A stretch of DNA of 64,000 nt from Saussurea involucrata (Eukaryota; Streptophyta; Magnoliopsida; Asterales; Asteraceae), in NCBI GenBank assembly GCA_033807775.1, contig CM066312.1, positions 22,169,696-22,233,695 of the forward strand, in the 5' to 3' direction. Of this stretch, positions 46,942-58,698 are shown piece after piece (position 1 is the first letter of the stretch; each line of letters starts with the position of its first letter). A program made the position numbers and the translations under genes. Below the pieces are notes generated by a model that ran no database searches, was not told where the DNA came from, and saw nothing but the letters and a program-made list of their open reading frames with translations.

Positions 46942-47211
46942 CTATGCACTTGTAGAACAGACCTGTGATACACTTAACAGGTTGTATCTCAATTGCTCAA
47001 CATAGTAAACATCCTCAAATGGCATCTTACCTTTTGATACATCACCTTTACCACTTATCTTACCTCCTGCAGGATTATTCCCAAAAGCAACATGTCCTCC
47101 ATCAATTCTTTTGAAATTCTTGAGGCAGGCCATGTTACCTGTCATGTGCCTGGAGCAACCACTATCAACATGCCAGATGCTCTTCCCCTTGAGCTGTTGG
47201 TTGCCCTGCAC
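46942..47211 (-). pseudogene. Copia B protease, truncated
   Basis: WHVDSGCSRHMTGNMACLKN has the aspartic protease motif DSGCSRHMTG. The frame continues to YYVEQLRYNLLSVSQVCS and is then lost in the repeat array. No integrase zinc motif follows. Confidence 0.9.
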
Positions 47212-47225
47212 ATAAGATGAATCAA

Positions 47226-49820
47226 TTAGTTTTTATTGGGAACCCAAGCCAAAGTGGTCTTGGGTCTCCCTTGCTCATCAAAGTACTTACATTCAATTTG
47301 GATAAGTTTTTCAACCTGAGGAACTTCAGTACTGGAGTACTTTGTCAAGATGATTGGTCTAGCAGCACAAACACTAGAAGCAGTATTATCTTTAGAAGAG
47401 GTACTAACAGTGTTAGCAGTACTAACACTGCTAGCAGCAGTATTGCTTCTAGAAGAAGTACTAACAGTGTTAGAAGCACTAACACTGCTAGCAGCAGTAT
47501 TGCTTCTAGAAGAAGTACTAACAGTGTTAGAAGCACTAACACTGCTAGCAACAGTACTATCTGAGGCAGCAGTACTAACACTAGTGCTTTTAGGAACCCA
47601 CATTGTGACACATTCTTTTTCAGTCTTTTTCCTCATGTGGCTTTTGGATTTAGCTTGTTTCTTAGCCACATGGTTTCTTACATGCTTCCTATAACCATTT
47701 GAAAAAGTTCTTTGAAAATTTATCCTTTGGTTAATAGGATTGAAATAACAGTGTTTGGCAAGGTGATTCAATTTGCCACAGATAAAACAAGGTTTTGGTC
47801 GGTTAATCCTTTGCAGATCAACTCCTTGTTTTTGAGCCCACTGATTATTCCAGTTTCTTTGATTTCCCCTCTTTTTATCATGTTTTTGGGGTTCATTCTT
47901 TTGAGAATTCTTGCAAGAACAATGTTCACAAGTATTGGAATTCACAACAGTGGTCTGTGTATAATGAACTCCCTTTCCTTTTTCAGATCTTTTCATCTCA
48001 TTGTTCTTATCCCAGGGACTTCCACCTTCCTCATTAGTCTTGATGTAATTCTCTAAGGGGATCTCACCACTGACATTCTTGTTCCTTTTCTTAGACTCTT
48101 CTTTTTCAGTTTTATCCTCAACAACAACTTCATCTAATGGATCTACTTTAGTAGCTCCTTCAGGTAAGTCCTTCCTATCCTTGGTTTCTAACAGGTCTGA
48201 CCTAGGAGGGATGTATGTGTTGTTGTAGGGTGGGGGTGTGGCATTGTACCCTAGACCTGGTTTCATCTTACTGTGGATTTGAGCATTTATTATGGTGTCC
48301 ATGACTTTAGAAGCACATGAAAACTTTTCAACATCAAGTTTTACTTTCTCAAGTTCTCCTTTTAATTTCTCACATTCCTCCTTAGACTCTTTCAGTTGGA
48401 ACTCCAGACCATTCTTTTCCCACTTCCAGTAGTTTGTATCATATGAGTGTTGAAGTTCATTGGTTTGAAAAGCCTTAATTTGTTCTTCAAACCTCTCAAC
48501 AATCACTACATAATCTCTTCTATCCTTTTCTAATCTCTTAAGGTCATCACACATTCCCTGGTTGTGATCTCTATACTTTTTCACAGTGTCTATACAACCT
48601 TGAGAACAGAGATTAGATTTTACCTCAGTAGGAAGATCTGAGACTTCTGCCATGAGTGCATGATTATGAATTGCCTCTTCTGCTTGATCACTCCAATCAA
48701 ATCCCATTCCTTGTTGAGAAACAAGGGCTTGAACAGAGTTTCTGTTCTGGTTGAAGCTTCCAGTCTGAGCTTGTTGATGGTTGTTTTGAGATACTCCACC
48801 TCTGCATTCTCTGGCAAAGTGTCCCATCTTATGACACTTGTAGCATTCCACCTTAGACTTGTCAAACCCAACACCATCTTCTCTTCTTTGGGAAAAGTTG
48901 TTTCTCCCAGTCCTCTTTATAAACTTCTTCACCCTCATAGAAAGCATAGCCATCTGCCACTTGATATCCATCTCCTCAAGATCATCAGCATTAATCTGTT
49001 CTAAGTCATCATTAATTAATGAGGAGTTAACATGACTAGAAAAGAAAGCTTCTAGTACAGAATCATTGGCCTTCTCCTGATTGACTCCACCAGCAGTACT
49101 AACTGATTCAGGGTTAGCAGTAGAATCAGTTGATGCTGATAGGAGTGCAGCATTATACACATATCCTGAGGGCTTCTTCTTGGCTTCAACCTCTGCTTCA
49201 AATACCCTAAGATCATTGTAAAGATCATCAAGCTCTTTATCTTCTAACTGGTCATTCTGTCTGAAAGACACAGTATACATTGTCCATTCCTCACCTAATG
49301 ATCATAGAAACTTCCTGTTTACATCATCAGCCTCCATACGAACTCCAACTGTAGCCAATTCTTCAATCAACTTATTAAATCTATCAAAAGTTTGAGTCAT
49401 AGACTAATTCTTTATAGAAGTAAAATTTTCATATTGTTGCTTAAGAATTGCCTTCTGGTTCCTCTTGGTGCTCTTGGTACCAGTGAATCTCTTTTCCAAT
49501 GCATTCCATAAAATCTGAGCATTAGTGCAGTGATGAAATTGGTGCTGATACTCATTGGGAATAGCCAAAAGCAGAGTGCTTAAGGCTTTCATCTCTGTTT
49601 GTCTAACCTTTCTTTCTGCATCAGTCTTTGGAGGGGGTCTTTTGCCATCTGGTCCAACCTTTCCTTCAGCACATGGACCATTCTCTATAATATCCCAGAT
49701 GGAATAATCAGTAAGCAAAATATACTGCTTGATTCTAATCTTCCACATGTCAAACTCATTAGGCCTGAGCATGGGAACCTTTGAAACAAGAGTACAGTTT
49801 GATTCAACTGTGTTGTCCAT
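47226..49820 (-). pseudogene. Copia B Gag
   Basis: The N-terminal frame 49404-49820 (MDNTVESNCTLVSKVPML, EFDMWKIRIKQYI) is closed by TAG at 49404-49406, and a second stop lies near 49296. The main frame 47226-49280 has CYKCHKMGHFAREC and CFICGKLNHLAKHC knuckles, a coiled-coil segment (ELEKVKLDVEKFSCASKV) and a 19-residue tandem repeat (NTVSTSSRSNTAASSVSAS, about three copies from a 57-bp DNA repeat at 47430-47560). It ends LAWVPNKN then TAA. The mirror-image leucine-rich frames on the plus strand are by-products of the repeat. Confidence 0.88.
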
Positions 49821-49847
49821 AATGATTGTAGATTTCTAAGAAACCAA

Positions 49848-49859
49848 GCTCTGATACCA
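49848..49859 (-). promoter_or_regulatory. Copia B primer-binding site (tRNA-iMet)
   Basis: Minus strand TGGTATCAGAGC two bases from the 5' LTR. Confidence 0.95.
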
Positions 49860-49861
49860 CT

Positions 49862-50425
49862 TGTCAGGATCGATTCCAAACAAGAATAATTATACTTAGA
49901 AATTAGAATTAAAGAATCTTGCGGAATAGAACTTTAATTCAAACACACTCAATGAACAACTAATCAGAAAACACAATCTGTTTGTATTCAATACTTCAAC
50001 TCACAAGTTTACAACCAAACCTCAATCTTGTTGAACAGGCTCAACAAGACGACTTCTACTTCTCTAGAAATAGGGTTCTAAACCTTGAGGTTAATTCTCT
50101 CTAAAACAAAAACGAATTCTTATAATCTCTTCTTATAGCTATCTATCAACATCTATTTATACTAAATAATTACAAGATAACTATCAAAACAAAATTGATC
50201 TTCAGAATATTCTTTCTTGCTTATCTTCAATCATTCCATCTTTATCTCCAACATTCGCGCATTCCATAATTATGATCACAAGCAGTATTAACATCGTTAT
50301 GCACAAGCAGTACTAACATTGTTCCAGCAGCATTAACTTTTACTTGCAGTACTAACTTTGCTCTGGCAGTAGTATTGTTGTTCTGGCAGTACTAACCATA
50401 CTTGGCAAATCTTCAGTTCCCAACA
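49862..50425 (-). repeat. 5' LTR of copia B
   Basis: 564 bp, same length as the partner, about six differences by eye. Ends CCCAACA followed by the target duplicate GATAG. Confidence 0.96.
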
Positions 50426-51927
50426 GATAGGCTGTCTAACATTTGGTCTATGAAGGGTAATGGAAAATGGTCTTTTTGGGTGGCTTGGTTAAGCTTCCGG
50501 TAGTCCATACATATCCTCCAACCTGACACTACTCTGGTGGGTATAAGTTCATTTTTCTCATTAGTTATCACAGTTACTCCACCCTTTTTGGGTACACATT
50601 GCACTGGACTGACACATGTACTACTAGCAATAGGATAGATTATGCCAGCATCAAGCCATTTTAAAATTTCTTTTTTCACAACCTCTTTCATCATTGGATT
50701 AAGTCTTCTTTGAGGCTCAACAGAGGTGAAATCTTTGTTTTCTAAAATGATTTTATGTTGACAAATGGTAGGGCTTATACCCTTCAAATCAGCAATGGTC
50801 CATCCTATGGCTTTAGTGTGTTGTTTTAACATACTAACCAACTTTTCCTCCTGATCAGATTTTAAAGATGATGAAATAATGACTGGTAACTTCCCTGGCT
50901 CTCCTAAGAAGGCATATTTCAAATGTGAGGGAAGTTGTTTTAGTTCTAAGTCTCGAGCACATTCTACGGAAGGCACAAGGGTTTTCCTATCCTTATTTTC
51001 TAGAACTTCAATAGCAGAGGTGACCTGTATGTCTTCTAAGTCCTCAAACTCTGCATTATCTTTTTCACTATCAGTTTCTCCTATTCCCATTAGTTCCTCA
51101 AAACTTTGATCTTGACACCAAGATTCAATCAAACCTAGGGTAGAACATTCCTCTCTCTCCTCAGGATACTTAAGGGAATCTAACACATTAAAGGTTACCT
51201 GCTGGTCTTGAACTCTCATGGTGAGTTCACCCTTCTGAACATCTATCAGAGTCCTACCTGTAGCTAAGAAAGGTCTTCCTAAGATAATAGGAATGTCTTT
51301 GTCCGCTTCAAAGTCCAAGATAATAAAATCTGCAGGGAAAATAAATTTATGAACCTGGACAAGGACATCTTCAATCTTACCCTTAGGCCAAGCTATGGAC
51401 TTGTCTGCTAATAAAAGTGAAACAGTTGTGGGTCGAGCTTCACAATTGCCTAAAGTGTTAAAAACAGATAAAGGCATGAGGTTTACACTGGCACCTAAGT
51501 CACATAGGGCTTGTCCTACTTCTTTTCCTCCTATGAAACATGGTATTGTAAAACTTCCAGGATCTTTCATTTTTGGAGGTATTTTATTGGACAACATAGC
51601 ACTACAACCTTCAGTCAGAGCTACAGTCTCATACTCATTCAACTTTTTCTTTTTGCTTAGAATGTTTTTTAAAAACTTTGCATAAGTTGGCATTTGTTCA
51701 ATGGCTTCAACCAAAGGCATGTTTATATGCAACTGTTTAAAAACGTCTAAAAACGTTTTGAATTGCAATTCTTCTTTCTCATTTTTCATCCTTTGGGGGT
51801 AAGGAATATAAATAGGAATTGTTGTAGGAGGTATAGTCTTTTGAAGAGTAGGTGCTTCTGTTGTAGGTAAGGTTTTATCTTTCTTATCATCACTAGGAAC
51901 TTTGGGACTGTCACCAGTTTGTGACAC
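50426..51927 (-). pseudogene. Athila protease and reverse transcriptase, N-terminal part
   Basis: The frame is open from 51927 to the copia B junction. Protease: KEVGQALCDLGASVNLMPLS with the DLGAS motif, FIILDFEADKDIPIILGRPF. RT start: DAGIIYPIASSTCVSPVQCV, GWRICMDYRKLNQATQKDHF, FPLPFIDQMLDSLS. The next residues of the RT are on the other side of copia B at 43331. Confidence 0.94.
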
Positions 51928-51977
51928 ATCCCCAACAGGTTTATCTTCGGTTTGATCTTTCTTGGGATCATCAGGAG

Positions 51978-52748
51978 TTAATAGTGGAATGGTTGGAATG
52001 GTAGTGGTGTTACTGGGCCCAACAATATTTTCTGGCCCAATAATTCCACCAGACTGAGCAGTGCTTGAAATTGTACTTTTCTTTTCTTTTCTGGCTCTGC
52101 TTTGTTTGTTTTTATTAAATCTTTTTGTATGTTTTCCGGTAAATCCTTACCACTCCTCAAAATTACAGCTTTTACATGCTTTTTCCGATTCTTGGGGGTA
52201 CTTCAGTATCACTAAGAAGAGAACCGGGAGGACGTTTCCTCCTTTCCAAAGCTATTTGACCCATTTGAGTCTCCAGATTTTTTATGGATGCATGAGTTTG
52301 GGACATAAATCCCTTCATCATTGCTTCCAAAGAAATAGATGACTCTGCAGGATGGTTTGATTTTTGATAAAAAAACATGTTGATTATTTTGAGAATTTGC
52401 GTGCTGATTGTTTTGAGGTCTATGCTGAAATTGCTGGTTTTGGCCTTGCAACTTAGGTGGTGTTGGATTTAAAGATGGAATGTGCCATGAAAAATTAGGA
52501 TGGTTCCTCCACTCAGGGTTGTACGTCTGAGAAAAGGGACCTCCTTTATTATTATTATTGTTGTTATTATTATTATTATTATTATGATGACCAACATAAT
52601 TAATGCGCTCAGGATTTCCAGGACAATGTTCAAAATTATGGCCATCACCACAATATGTGCACTGTATAGATTGGACAGTAGGAGATGGCATCACGGGATT
52701 GACTGACACATCATTAAGGTTTCTAATCAAAGATGTCATGTCATTCAC
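51978..52748 (-). pseudogene. Athila Gag C-terminal part with zinc knuckle
   Basis: Three short frames in Athila order: 52212-52748 with CTYCGDGHNFEHC, an Asn run from an (AAT)n-type repeat and NHPNFSWHI; 52172-52378 with HASIKNLETQMGQIA; 51978-52160 with LRSGK-type sequence (MRSGKDLPENIQKD). Shifts separate them. Confidence 0.85.
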
Positions 52749-52826
52749 TTGTGTGGATATTAATGCGTAGGCATCGGGATCTTGCGCTCCTGTTGTTTTT
52801 TTGGTTGGTAATGAACGTGGATCAGC

Positions 52827-53723
52827 CTACTGACCATTGTTGTTTGAAATCCTCTCAAGGATATCATATCCTTCGTTATAGGTACAAGATGTGAAAGCTT
52901 CGTTTGCAGTAGCGTCGAGCATTTGTTTTGCAGTAATATTTAAACCACTGTAAAATGCCTCTAACTGAATGCAGTACGGAATGCCATGATGAGGGAATTT
53001 TCTCAAAAGCTCTTTGTACCTATCCCATGCATCAGGATCTGCATCATCGTCCATTTGTTTAAAAGTACAAATTGCATTTCTGGACTTAGCATTCCTCGTG
53101 GGTGGAAAATATTCTTTTAAAAATTTCTCCGCCATTTGTGTCCATGTAATTATAGAATCTGGCTTCAAAGAGTTGTACCAAGATCTTGCACTGTCTCTTA
53201 ATGAGTATGGAAAAAGTTTTAATTTCAGTGCATCATCTTCTACACCAGGAAGCTTAAAAGAATCCGTAATTTCCATAAAAGACCTTAAATGAGACTGAGG
53301 ATCCTTAGTTGCCAAACCAGCGTACTGGCCGTTAGTTTGTAACATGTGGAACATTATCGGTTTTAATTCAAAATGGTGGGTTTGCAAAGTTGGTTTTAGA
53401 ATTCCTGAATATAACTGGGTTAAAACAGGAACTGCGTAAGACATAATGCCACCATCCTTTGAATTAGCTAACCGAAAAATGTTTTGTTCCTCATCATCAA
53501 TATTATTTAATGGCGAGTTTTCTGGATTTCCATCATTATTAGGTTGCCCATCAGGGTTGACAAACGGCGGAACTTCATCCTCACTGTCCGTCATGTACTC
53601 CTGTTCAGACATCTCGGGAGAATCTAAGACTCGGTTAGCTCTTTGGATTCTTCTTCGTTGTCTAAATGTACGTTCAATGTTGGGATCAAATTGGAATAAT
53701 TCACCGAGAGGCAATCTTGGCAT
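52827..53723 (-). CDS. Athila Gag, N-terminal and capsid part
   Basis: 298 residues from ATG at 53723 (MPRLPLGELFQFDPNIERTF). Contains the retrotransposon gag domain (LKLKLFPYSLRDSARSWYNS, MAEKFLKEYFPPTRNAKSRN). A TAG at 52827-52829 interrupts the frame, which is otherwise continuous into the knuckle region. Confidence 0.9.
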   Translation of the reverse strand: MPRLPLGELFQFDPNIERTFRQRRRIQRANRVLDSPEMSEQEYMTDSEDEVPPFVNPDGQPNNDGNPENSPLNNIDDEEQNIFRLANSKDGGIMSYAVPVLTQLYSGILKPTLQTHHFELKPIMFHMLQTNGQYAGLATKDPQSHLRSFMEITDSFKLPGVEDDALKLKLFPYSLRDSARSWYNSLKPDSIITWTQMAEKFLKEYFPPTRNAKSRNAICTFKQMDDDADPDAWDRYKELLRKFPHHGIPYCIQLEAFYSGLNITAKQMLDATANEAFTSCTYNEGYDILERISNNNGQ

Positions 53724-53815
53724 ACACTATTTTTTTGGTTTTTTTTCAAATAGGTGGTAGAAAAACTTGCTTTTAAAAACTTTACTTTAGACAAAAGAAA
53801 AACTTCTAGCTTGCT

Positions 53816-53833
53816 TCCCCGGCAACGGCGCCA
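53816..53833 (-). promoter_or_regulatory. Athila primer-binding site (tRNA-Asp)
   Basis: Minus strand TGGCGCCGTTGCCGGGGA is complementary to the 3' end of plant aspartate tRNA (GTC). Six bases (AGTTTT) separate it from the LTR. Aspartate tRNA priming is known for Athila-type elements. Confidence 0.93.
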
Positions 53834-53839
53834 AAAACT

Positions 53840-55781
53840 TGTTGACTGTTTTGACTACACCCTATAAAAAGATGTTTCTTTTATTATAAATAAACCTCAA
53901 CGCAAGTATAGATCTTGATTTATTATCGTCCTTAAACAAGTAATAATGGTACTAAGTACCGAATATCGATCCCACATGGAAGCGTGGAGAAATTTGTCTT
54001 TCAAAGTCTAGTTCGTAAAAGCGAGTTTCAGATGGAGAATTCGAAAACAATATTTTTGATGGAGGTTTTGTTAACAATTAACTAGGAATCAGTTATAAAG
54101 AGAAGCACAAGGTATAAAGTTTCGTTGGGATTAAATTAATAATGGGATAAAAAGACGAGACGACATTCCTCGGTTATCTCAAAAGTCCACTATTTTATGA
54201 TACAACGTACCGGGTGTCAATTGGTCAATTGTGATCCACCATAAAATATAACCTTGATTTAAATAACTTTGGACAATCATGCAGTACGATACACCTTTTT
54301 ATTTTATTATCGGTCTCGGTCCCAACTTCACTTTATACCCCAAACTAGGACGGTTAGCCCATCATCGTTCGGTTTCTAATTATAAAAGATGTATGACTTA
54401 AAAGACAAATAATGGAGATGGACAATACACAAACAGACTACAATACTTATTAAAGGAAGTACGTAACTTGTAGTGCAAGTAACCAAATCTCGAGAATTTA
54501 ATTATAGTTTTAGAAAGACGAGTTAACAATAAAAATAAGATTTATTAAATGAGAAGTTAACGACAGCTTTAAATCACAAAGGAAAATCTTGTTTCAAATG
54601 TGGAAAATTCAAAACGAGACTTGCCGACAAGTAAAACGGATATCTTTGTATTAAAACCTTTACAACTCCAATAATTATATTCAACCGTGAACCAATCTAG
54701 TTGGGAACCCGAAAGTATTAGTCGGACTTCCGATGAATGATAATAATGGAGTCGGATTGGGATTAATAGTCAAGAACCCAAAAACGTTGGATGAATTATA
54801 AACGGGAATGAAACGTGCAAGTAACGACTTTCTTTATATAAAACTCCTTTCAATTCTATGGACTATACTCAAACGTGAACCAATCTTGTTGGGAACCCAT
54901 AAGTATTAGTCGGACTTCCGGTGAGTGATAGTTACAGAATCGTTATCAGAACTTTATATAAATCGAACCGTAGCTTGCTTTTGAAAACCGAAAGGATAAA
55001 GATTGTAAAGAACTCGATGGATTCTGCTGCATACAAACGAACATAAACACATACAGGTAATTAGCGGTTAAGTAATGGAAGATAGAACATAATTGTAACT
55101 TGATTATCTAACGTGAGACGACAATGGTTGAACCGAAAAGGATCAAACCGAGAGTTGTAGTTTCGGTTGATAGAACCGAACACTATAAGGATACTAAAGC
55201 TAATAAACTAATTGGATCAACAACTAATTTGAAGATGTGAAACACCACAGACGGCCACTCCTATAAATAGCAAACCGTGGCTTGAAGAAGAAGAAAGGAT
55301 CCATGGATCTAATCCATGGATCGGGTAAGATCCATGGGCCTTTCTTGTCCATGGGCTGAACTAGTAATGTAAACAAAAAGCCCAAGTGTTGTTTGGTTAA
55401 TACAATGTGGAACCGGCCCACAAATCTGCCGGCCCAATTCGGTTTAAACCGAGCCCAAAATGTGTGTTTATAGTTCTGAGTGTTTATGTGCAAAGCCCAA
55501 AAAGAGAATCCATCCAAAAAACGTTCAAATCTGCAGCCCACTATATCTTGTACTGCATTTGTCAAAGACTGGATTCTACATGACCAAATCATCAAACCTG
55601 AAATGCACATACATAATTTAGCTTTTTGTTGCATTTTTCTCCATTTTATATAAAAACGGTAAATTTTATTTTCTGCCTATAATTACTAGAAAATATTATA
55701 TAAATGACTCAATGGGGAACAAAAACGAGCTCAAAATTGGAATTAAACGCCTAAAATAGGGTTAATAAAATAACCCTATCA
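53840..55781 (-). repeat. 5' LTR of the Athila-type element
   Basis: 1942 bp, TGTTGACTG...CCCTATCA, followed by CTTAT. CTATAAATAGC at 55260-55270 could serve as a promoter element, more clearly on the plus strand. Minus-strand frames at 22.9 and 55.2 kb are LTR noise. Confidence 0.94.
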
Positions 55782-55786
55782 CTTAT
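55782..55786. repeat. Right target-site duplication of the Athila-type element
   Basis: CTTAT, matching 21517-21521. Confidence 0.93.
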
Positions 55787-57492
55787 GTACAGATGGTTTC
55801 AACCCCAATAACTCGAGCTCAAATCCGTATTCACTATGGCCCATATTTTTACAAACTACAATCTACCGCCTTGGATGTGCATAAAGGAGTCCTACGTCCA
55901 TCTCGATTTGCTTATTCCCGACAAGAAGAGTCCCAGACAGAACTTGGATGTATTTCTTCGGCCCTTGATCGATGAGTTGAAGACGTTATTCTTGGAGGGT
56001 GTCCATACTTATGAATTATGATGCTTTTCGTACGACAAATTTTACAATTAGGGTCGTACTATTGTGGACGGTTAGTGCCTTCCCTGCTTATGCCATGCTT
56101 TCTGGTTGGAGCATGCATGGCAAGTTAGCTTGTCCATATTGCATGGGCAATGCATGTGCGTTCCAGTTACGAAGCGGAGGGAAGTCGTGTTGGTTTGACT
56201 GTCACCGCAAGTTTCTACCACAGAAACACGCGTTCAGACGTGACATGAAGCACTTTCGTAAGGGACATACCGAACAAGCTGATCCACCCTTAGTGCTAAC
56301 CGATCAAAAAATATGGAATCAAGTGTGTAGCCTTCCTACGGTTTACGATGGTGTCCCACACGGGTCAAGGCACTATAGAAAGCCTGTGGGTTTTGGGGTA
56401 ACACACAATTGGGTAAAGTGAAGCATTTTCTGGGAGCTGCCGTATTGGCACACTTTGTTGATACGACAACCTGGATGTAATGCACATTGAGAAGAATGTG
56501 TTTGATAATATGTTTCACACGATTATTGACACACCAAAATCGAAGGACAATATCAAAGCAAGGAAAGACATACAAGAATACTACAATCGACCGGAGTTGC
56601 ATATCAGGGAGGAACGAAATAAAATATTTAAACCGAAAGCTTCATACACTTTGAAAAAAGAGCAAGTAATAAAGGTGGGTGAATGGTTGAAGACGTTGAA
56701 ATTTCTAGACGACTATGCTTCCAACATAGGGTCATTAGTAAACCTTGAGAAGGGTAGTTTCTATGCCTTCAAGAGTCATGATTGTCACGTGTTCATGCAA
56801 AGACTGTTCCCTTTTGCCATTAAAGGGATGACACCAACCAATATATGGGATGCTATCATCGAGTTGTGCACATTCTTTCGTGCAATATGCTCGAAGGTGT
56901 TACACGTTGCGGACTTGACTTAATTGAAGACAAGTATAATTTAAACGATCTGTAAGTTGGAAAGAGTCTTTCCACCGGGGTTCTTTAATTCCATGGAATA
57001 CCTTGTGGTACATCTGGAGGATGAGGCACTAGTTGGGGGTCCGGTTCAATACATATGGATGTCTCTCTACGAGGGACATCTTGGATCCTTGAAAAGGACA
57101 GTGAGAAACAAAGCAAAGGTAGAATGGTCGATTGTGGGGGCATATTTGGTGAACGAACTATCTAACTATTGTACGCTGTATTTTAAACCAATCGTAGAGA
57201 TGCGCCTAAACCGTGAGCCTCAGAATTTTTCCCCTGAATGTGAGTCATCCGACCAGCGCATAAGCATATTTAAAACCCCGTGTTGTTCATTATACAATAA
57301 GGTCGGAAGACATTGTCAGCTGGATGATGGAGATATGCACAAGGCTCACACATACATTTTGCTTATCTGTAAGAAGTATTTCCTTTCATCACGATGTTCA
57401 ATGATTGGATTAGACTTTTGGAGTCGTATACTGATGAAGCGGGGCTCGACAAACATAGAGGTGACCTCTTTGTTGCTTGGTTTGAGAACTAC
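55787..57492 (+). pseudogene. CACTA transposase (TNP2-like), 3' part
   Basis: Resumes with CTDGFNP directly after the target duplicate. Frames in order: 55787-55880, 55836-56021 (NYNLPPWMCIKESYVHLDLL, FLRPLIDELKTLFLEGV), 56020-56421 (LLWTVSAFPAYAMLSGWSMH, GKLACPYCMG), 56480-56923 (VMHIEKNVFDNMFHTIIDT, the DUF4218-type region) and 56957-57492 (VHLEDEALVGGPVQYIWMS, GSLKRTVRNKAKVEWSI). Reading continues across several shifts and stops. A final frame gives GDLFVAWFENY and then GTAAGT at 57493, a clean intron donor. It would catalyse CACTA excision and integration if intact. Confidence 0.9.
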
Positions 57493-57689
57493 GTAAGTAT
57501 ATATATGAACTTTTATTCATCATCATTTATATGTACTTAATATCATATTACAAATGACATAATACTTAATGTAGGTTACTATATGCCCATGACATGTGTC
57601 ACACAGAAATGCTACCAATGAGTATGTAAACCTAAAGGGCCGCACAAAAAGAACACGTTTGCTTCCATTAGAAAGAAACTCGTTAAAGT
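57493..57689 (+). other. Probable TNP2 intron and short downstream remnant
   Basis: GTAAGTATATATATG donor at 57493 and a possible acceptor ATGTAG near 57575. After it one frame reads ATNEYVNLKGRTKRTRLL before stops. I could not assign this to TNP2 with certainty. The rest of the CACTA element is not visible. Confidence 0.4.
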
Positions 57690-57962
57690 CATGTTTGACA
57701 GTTAAATAGTTATTCTTGAAAGAATAACTAAATATTATGTGTAAAATGTAATTATGATAATTACAGGGTTCTATCTGTAAATATGAATAATTATCTTTTA
57801 GATAATTATAATAATTATTTAGATAATTATCCAGATAATTATTCGAATTCAAATGATTTGAATTCAAATAATTACAGATAAACATAAATCCTATTTACTG
57901 TCAATATAAATAGGATGTCAGGTCATTTGTTTTCGGACGACCAATTCGATTCTCTGAATCCG
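57690..57962 (+). mobile_element. LTR-like fragment, plus orientation, cut by copia C
   Basis: Starts TGTTTGACAGTTAAATAG and is made of ATAATTATC-type inverted repeats. It has a TATA box (TATAAATAGG, near 57904-57913) followed by CGGACGACCAATTCGATTCT, resembling U3 and R of a copia LTR. It ends at 57962, where the copia C LTR begins. No second copy is in the window. An alternative is that it belongs to the copia C LTR. Confidence 0.4.
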
Positions 57963-58683
57963 TGTTGATCCCAATATAGACTTAACAATGATATTAATCT
58001 CGATAGTTCGAACAAATATGTATGCAGGAGCGTTTAAAAAGAACTAAAGAGATATGCTCGGTAGAAATCACACACGGAATTAATCAAGTAAAGTAATAAT
58101 AAACAAGAGTTTAGCTCAAAGATTCACTTATATTTAATTCTTCATAAAACACCAAGAACACCGAAAGTATGTGAAAATATTCTGCTCTAATATGGTGTGT
58201 GTGTGTGTGTGTGTGTGGTTGTGCAAAGTTACTAGAAAATCTCTACAAGAGCCTTCTATTTATACTATTCTACAGGGGACAAAAGGTAGACAAGAAGTAC
58301 TAAGGTACAAGACACCATCGTGGGTCAGAGACCAGGTACAACGTTAATGTAGTGCGCCGTAATCTGCAAAGGCTGCAACCCATTAGAGGTGGATACGTGG
58401 AATGTGCAGGGCACGCCTTGTACGAATGATCTTTAGGATCTTCGTACATCAGAGGCACGTGAGAGGCACGATCTTATTTGTCTTGATCTTCAGGAATCTT
58501 CAGTCTTCTAAGTCTTCATACCACAGAGGCTCTGTCAAGGGTGACAAAGGCTCTGTGGCCTTGTCCTCTGAGAAAGTCTTCTGTTGAGAGATCTATGCTT
58601 GGTGTCTTGGCAGAGGCTCTGTCGATGTTCTATACTTAGACTATTTTATAATACTTCTTTCAACATAGAAGTTGGAACTAACA
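57963..58683 (-). repeat. 3' LTR of copia C
   Basis: Probable limits TGTTGATCCCAATATAGAC to GTTGGAACTAACA, about 721 bp. Minus-strand TATA box TATAAATAG near 58257-58265. (GT)n at 58196-58217. The inner border is firm because of the polypurine tract; the outer border is inferred from similarity of the terminus to copia A (TGTTGGTCCC). Confidence 0.65.
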
Positions 58684-58698
58684 ATCTCCCCCTAAGTA
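58684..58698 (-). promoter_or_regulatory. Copia C polypurine tract
   Basis: Minus strand AATACTTAGGGGGAGAT abuts the LTR. Confidence 0.9.

Larger units (their letters stand above)
43332..50425 (-). mobile_element. Copia B: 7.1-kb Ty1-copia element lacking integrase, RT and RNase H
   Basis: Two 564-bp LTRs (43332-43895, 49862-50425), TG...CA ends, and the 5-bp duplication GATAG (43327-43331 and 50426-50430). On the minus strand it has a primer site, gag, a protease N-terminal part and then, after a short repeat-filled spacer, the extra ORF3. The roughly 3 kb that should encode integrase, RT and RNase H is absent. The LTRs differ at about six positions by eye (1%), so it is the youngest insertion here. 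AGTA[CT]TAA words occur about 18 times. Confidence 0.95.
21522..55781 (-). mobile_element. Athila-type Ty3/gypsy retrotransposon, split by two copia elements
   Basis: The LTRs (21522-23438 and 53840-55781) start TGTTGACTG and end CCCTATCA, with a 5-bp target duplication. On the minus strand the order is 5' LTR, tRNA-Asp primer site, gag, protease, RT, RNase H, integrase, a long spacer, an env-like ORF and the 3' LTR, which is the non-chromovirus Athila/Tat order. Subtracting copia B with its duplicate and copia A with the 651-bp duplicate leaves about 13.5 kb. LTR divergence by eye is about 2.7% plus a 31-bp indel. The genes carry stops and shifts, so it is inactive. Confidence 0.93.

Noticed and set aside
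47217..47694. Plus-strand frames rich in LLLEEVLTVL
   Set aside because: Antisense of the 57-bp repeat in copia B gag.
52469..52706. Poly-isoleucine frames
   Set aside because: Other-frame readings of the (AAT)n-type tract that encodes the Asn run in Athila Gag.
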